Shown here one piece after another: positions 40,191 through 43,597 of a DNA stretch of 43,597 nt. The notes below the pieces were generated by a model. That model was not told where the DNA came from. It made no database searches and saw only the letters and a program-made list of their open reading frames with translations. A program made the position numbers and the translations under genes. The DNA comes from Multifurca ochricompacta. Lineage: Eukaryota > Basidiomycota > Agaricomycetes > Russulales > Russulaceae. Location of the stretch: the NCBI GenBank assembly GCA_022496185.1, contig WTXG01000285.1, positions 1 to 43,597 of the forward strand. Direction: 5' to 3'. Position 1 is the first letter of the stretch. Each line of letters begins with the position of its first letter.

Positions 40191-41500
40191 ATGGAGGCTA
40201 ACAACAGCAGTTTTTGCGAAGACATCTTCTGGTAAAACGACGATATTATCATTGTCGTTTTCTCCTTCATCTCGTCTGGTTGGTCTAGACAGGGCGTCAG
40301 CTCGTGCATTACGAGCTCCAGGTAAGTGCTTGAGTGTGAAGTTGTATCTTCGAGCTCCAGACTTCTCGTGCTATTCGTCGGCTGATCTTGTGCGGTTCTC
40401 TCCAGTACAAAAGGTTGGAGTGGTCTGTGTAAATGATGGTTTTGTGGGGATCCAGCCAAGTATGGTCGCCAATGTCGTAATGCCTTTACGATAGCCAATA
40501 ATTCTCTGTCCCAAATGTCATAATTCCTTTCTGCTGATGAGAATGTTTCTGAGTAGAATGCGACAGGATGAAGAATTCCTCCAGTATCTCTTTGTGATAA
40601 GACTGGCCGTTGGCATACATGGAAGCATCAACCTCCAGTTCAAAGGGTTTGGCCAGGTCAGGTTGGATAAGAACCGGTTCAGAGCTGATAATTGCTTTAT
40701 TGGTCGAATGCTTTCTGCTGTAGTTCGTCCCAGTGCCAGGCACGTCCTTTTTCAACAAGTCATTAAGTGGTCGGGCAATGCGAGAATCCCTTGACAAAGC
40801 GTGGTAGAAATTGCAAAATCCAATGAACGATCTGACGTCTTGGTACACTGAGGGGCGGCCATTCTCAAATGCCTTGCACTTTACAGGGTCCATGCGCACT
40901 TGCCCCCCTTCCAGGATAACACCCAGATATTCACAGTCTTTTGTTCGAAGGAACATTTGGCAGGTTTCAAATAGAGGTCTGTTTTGCCAGGATCTCAGTA
41001 CCTCGTGAACTCGGGTTCGTGGTGGTGAATGTCGTCTTTCGTGGCTACCAGGATATCATCCATATAACCACGACCTCTTCTGTGAGGATCAGATCTCGGA
41101 AAATGTGATTCATCATGGCTGGAAGGTTGCCGGTGAGTTTGTTAAGCCAAAGAACATAACGTTGGGTTCGAAGAGTCCTTGATTGGTCTTGAAGGCGGCT
41201 TTGGGCTGGTCGCCTTCTCGGATGCGAATGTTATTGTATCCCCAACGAACGTCCATTTTTGAAAACAGGGCTTTATCACCATTTTGTCGATAATTTCCGA
41301 GATTAGAGGAAGTGGGTAGTTATTTTTCACCGTGAGTTCATTAATCCGTCTGTATCCTGTACTGTCGCAGTTTCCCGTCCTTCTTTTTAATGAAAAAGAA
41401 GGGTGATGCATAAGGCGAGTTGGAAGGTCGTATGTATCCTTTTGCCAGGTGTTCCTCCAGGAAGGTAGAAGTGCTTCCTTTCTGGCTGTGACAGGGGGTA
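40190..41500 (-). pseudogene. gypsy-3 reverse transcriptase and RNase H
   Basis: RNase [34 protein letters not shown], [13 protein letters not shown] and a D near 40290. RT thumb: [19 protein letters not shown] (40890-40940). Palm and fingers at 41142-41411: [14 protein letters not shown], [19 protein letters not shown]. The YMDD region near 41050-41070 is frameshifted. Homologous to gypsy-1 1-1685; frameshifts every 100-300 bp. Confidence 0.85.
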
Positions 41501-42160
41501 GATCTTACAGTCACTGATCGGGGGCATCCGGGACGAAGTCAATGCATGGTCCCAAGGTCGAGAGGGAGGGAAGCTTGTGATTCTTCCTCTGAGAAGACCT
41601 TCCATGTCGATGATATTCTGCAGGGACTACTTCTTCAAATGTTCTTTCTGGGTTCTTCTGGCCTCTGCCTGGGCCAGTTCCGATGCTTTCGTAACATAAC
41701 AATACACCTGATCCACAGGTTCTACATCACTCCAGGTGACGCCGATCCCATGACAATAGCATGGGTGAGAGGGTGTCGTGCAGCGTAGTCGTATCCAGGG
41801 ACGTAATGATGACTGGTAGAAATCTTTATCCATGGTGGCCTCTGCCCAGTTGATCTTGGGTTCGAATGCTGCCAGCCATGGGTATCCTAGAACCATGTCT
41901 CCTCTCCTAGATCCGTATGAGGAAGCGAAGCTGCTTCTTCGTTCCCCAACCTGTACTTCTAAATCACAGCAATGTGTGATTTTCCCAGCTTTGTTAGCTG
42001 TCCCATCTATGTTCCAAATGTTTTTTCTTGGGGAAGTAACTGTGTCCCCAATCCTAGCGTCCTCTGGAGTCATTGGCTAATGAAGTTGTCTGTAGCTCCA
42101 GAGTCGATCAAGATTCGTCTGTCGGCCGTCTTCTGTTTGGTTTCAAAATGTACTGGTATT
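41500..42160 (-). pseudogene. gypsy-3 protease and link to RT
   Basis: Frames here give ILIDSGATDNFIS-like residues (42080-42120), KNIWNIDGTANKAGKITHC, MVLGYPWLAAFEPKINWAEA and then VVPAEYHRHGR leading to the RT link. The active-site region is split by a frame change. Compare gypsy-1 1686-2105. Confidence 0.75.
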
Positions 42161-42199
42161 TTTAACGATTTGAAACGACTAGTGTACACAGAAGTTACA

Positions 42200-42810
42200 T
42201 GGAGTGCTCTTGCCCAGGCCGATGGGGTCGAGCCGATCAAAAATCCTTCTGGCCAAAGGCCTTGTCGACAATCAAGGCACGTACTGCCTCTCTTCGTTCA
42301 TCATATGTCCCAGATAGCTGCCGCTTCTGTTCCTTTAGTCTTCGGGCAGTTACTGGGTTTTCTTTTACTGGGGTAGGTAGGTTCTGTATTGGCGGTGTCG
42401 TGGTAGTGGCGGCTACTGTTGCTTCAGCAGCGCGAACTGTTTTCTTCGGGCAGAATCGCGACATGTGCCCTTGTGCTCGGCAGTGAAAGCAGTGCCCTTC
42501 CTTCAGGTTTTCTTTTCATCATTGGTAAGGGCTGCGCGGGCTTTGGTGCGATCTGCCGAACGTTCCATGGCGTTGGGGTCTCGGGGATGGGTAGGTTTCA
42601 CCCCAAACGCCACCTTCCACTGATCACAGGTTTTACCCTCTTTGTGTCAACTCCAAATCGTGTTTGGAAGTCTAGATAGTCTTGCTGCTGTGTTCTGGCA
42701 GCACTTGTCCACTGGCTCCATGATTCGGGGTGATGGAATGGATGATATTTTTCACCAGGGGGTTAGGCAGCCCCTGGGAGAAGAGGTGAGTGTTGCCTCT
42801 TCATTCACAT
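42200..42810 (-). pseudogene. gypsy-3 gag, C-terminal part
   Basis: Zinc knuckle HCFHCRAQGHMSRFCPKK near 42440-42490, upstream capsid-end residues (DFQTRFGVDTK-like, 42640-42680), and tail KNPVTARRLKEQ. It runs to 42810, where the gypsy-4 LTR begins, inside the codons equivalent to DEEATL of gypsy-2 gag. Two or three frameshifts. Confidence 0.8.
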
Positions 42811-43385
42811 TGTTACGCCCAGTGCAGGGCGTTCCACACGACTTGTGTGACAGCGTGATACAGGGGTTCGGATAAGAGACCAATGAGATCCCTTGGAGTA
42901 AGGTGTGACGAGTCAAAGTCAAAGAGGCTGTACTCTAAGACAATGGTGAGCGGAAAGTGCCAGAAGCACTTGAGACAAGCAGATGTAGAGAGGACAAGGG
43001 GAAGTCCAGAAGACTAGCACTGATGTATTCAATAAGTCGAGTCTGAGGTCTACAGGGTAGCTACAGTGGACTTATATATGTAAGGCAGTGGGCATCTACG
43101 AGATAAGGATACGGAGTCAAGTGGGCCCAAATATCTGAAAGCGAGGGCATAAAGCCTGGTTCTACTGATAGGGAATTAAGTAAGTGTCCGATCGTATGAT
43201 AAGGAGATAAGCGATAGCGAAGAAACCAGTAGGTAAACATGAATAAACAAACGAGTCATGGGGATGGACGAAGGGCATGTGACGGATCCCACGATGGAGA
43301 CGTGATCTGGTAGTGAAGTGTAGGTGGCAAGGAGGGGTTATCACTGGCAAGAAAAAGAACAGTGGAAGGGATGGGGTTCGTAACA
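42811..43385 (-). repeat. gypsy-4 3' LTR
   Basis: 575 bp, TGTTACGCCC...GTTCGTAACA. Closer to the gypsy-1/2 LTRs than to gypsy-3. It has the aagtcgagtct site and TATATAAG on the minus strand. The polypurine tract AGAAGAGGGGGTGA abuts it (43386-43399). Confidence 0.9.
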
Positions 43386-43416
43386 TCACCCCCTCTTCTG
43401 GTTCTAGCAGTCCTGG

Positions 43417-43597
43417 CTAGAAACGACTCGTACCGTCATCATCTTGTACCAACTCTAGATAGTCGTCAGCTACATTACGGTCATCCATGCTGTACGACTC
43501 CAGCTCCTGCGGGCATGCGTGGGTACGAAGGAATCCATATGGGCCGCGCTGACCACATGTGCGGCACAAATTGTAGACAGGGCAGTCAAATCTCTTT
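43417..43597 (-). CDS. gypsy-4 pol C-terminus (Cys cluster and acidic tail)
   Basis: Open to the window edge: CPVYNLCRTCGQRGPYGFLR, then THACP, then MDDRNVADDYLELVQDDDGT and a TAG at 43417. This is the undamaged form of the last Cys cluster and tail seen in gypsy-3 and gypsy-5. It shows that the module ends pol just before the polypurine tract. Confidence 0.8.
   Translation of the reverse strand, partial: KRFDCPVYNLCRTCGQRGPYGFLRTHACPQELESYSMDDRNVADDYLELVQDDDGTSRF

Larger units (their letters stand above)
36921..42810 (-). mobile_element. gypsy-3: chromodomain Ty3/gypsy element, 3' part
   Basis: Minus orientation: 3' LTR, polypurine tract, C-terminal zinc module, chromodomain, integrase, RNase H/RT, protease and part of gag. 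Cut at 42811 by gypsy-4. Inserted in the right arm of Tc1-pal-2; the left flank gtagt (36916-36920) is the expected duplication. Many single-base frameshifts, but CpG content is still moderate. Confidence 0.92.
42811..43597 (-). mobile_element. gypsy-4: 3' LTR and pol end
   Basis: 3' LTR (42811-43385), then polypurine tract and the last codons of the pol tail, running off the right edge. Inserted in gypsy-3 gag. Confidence 0.9.

Noticed and set aside
1..43597. CRISPR array, operons or bacterial signals
   Set aside because: No regularly spaced direct repeats; spliceosomal introns and LTR elements show nuclear eukaryotic DNA.

Overview
The window looks like nuclear DNA of a filamentous basidiomycete (Agaricomycetes). 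The evidence is the many short (~55-80 bp) GT-AG introns in the two host genes, a basidiomycete-type laccase, chromodomain Ty3/gypsy elements with a CX2CX4HX4C gag, and abundant hAT, Tc1 and copia elements. I cannot name a genus. Only about 5.7 kb (15.6-21.3 kb) is single-copy host sequence. It holds a BUB3 spindle-checkpoint gene on the minus strand, with one apparent 2-bp frameshift, and a decayed laccase on the plus strand with several frameshifts and a damaged copper-ligand motif.

Left flank (1-15.6 kb). A minus-strand gypsy element (gypsy-1, pol-gag-LTR, 1-5905) sits inside the protease region of a second gypsy element (gypsy-2, 5906-8145), which has an intact gag. Gypsy-1 gag is split at a TA dinucleotide by a perfect head-to-head palindrome (785 + 52 + 785 bp) made from half of a Tc1-like transposon. 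Further right are a hAT-type element carrying a solo gypsy LTR (8298-10323), an internally deleted copia element with 209-bp LTRs (10718-14354) carrying a hAT MITE that itself carries a solo LTR, and another solo LTR (14991-15595).

Right flank (21.5-43.6 kb). This is one nest open to the right edge. An old plus-strand gypsy tail (gypsy-6) was cut by at least five insertions within a few hundred coding bases. Its hAT insertion then holds gypsy-5, which holds copia C1. C1 holds a solo copia LTR and a second Tc1 palindrome, which holds gypsy-3, which holds gypsy-4. Most boundaries are fixed by TG...CA LTR ends with 5-bp duplications, hAT ends with 8-bp duplications, or TA duplications. Ten solo LTRs or LTR-like units are visible.

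Points of most interest: (1) the mobile Tc1 palindrome, present twice with the same arm length and opposite loop orientation; (2) an 11-nt perfect complement between the gypsy primer-binding site and a site just downstream of the LTR TATA box, as in Tf1-type self-priming; (3) a 222-bp LTR-like unit carrying a tRNA-like Pol III gene, formally resembling Cassandra TRIMs that carry 5S rDNA; (4) a long module after the chromodomain with a zinc-knuckle array, shared by three or four gypsy elements of different age; (5) copia and gypsy frames broken mainly by TGA codons where CGA is expected, with strong CpG loss in the older layers, suggesting methyl-CpG decay.
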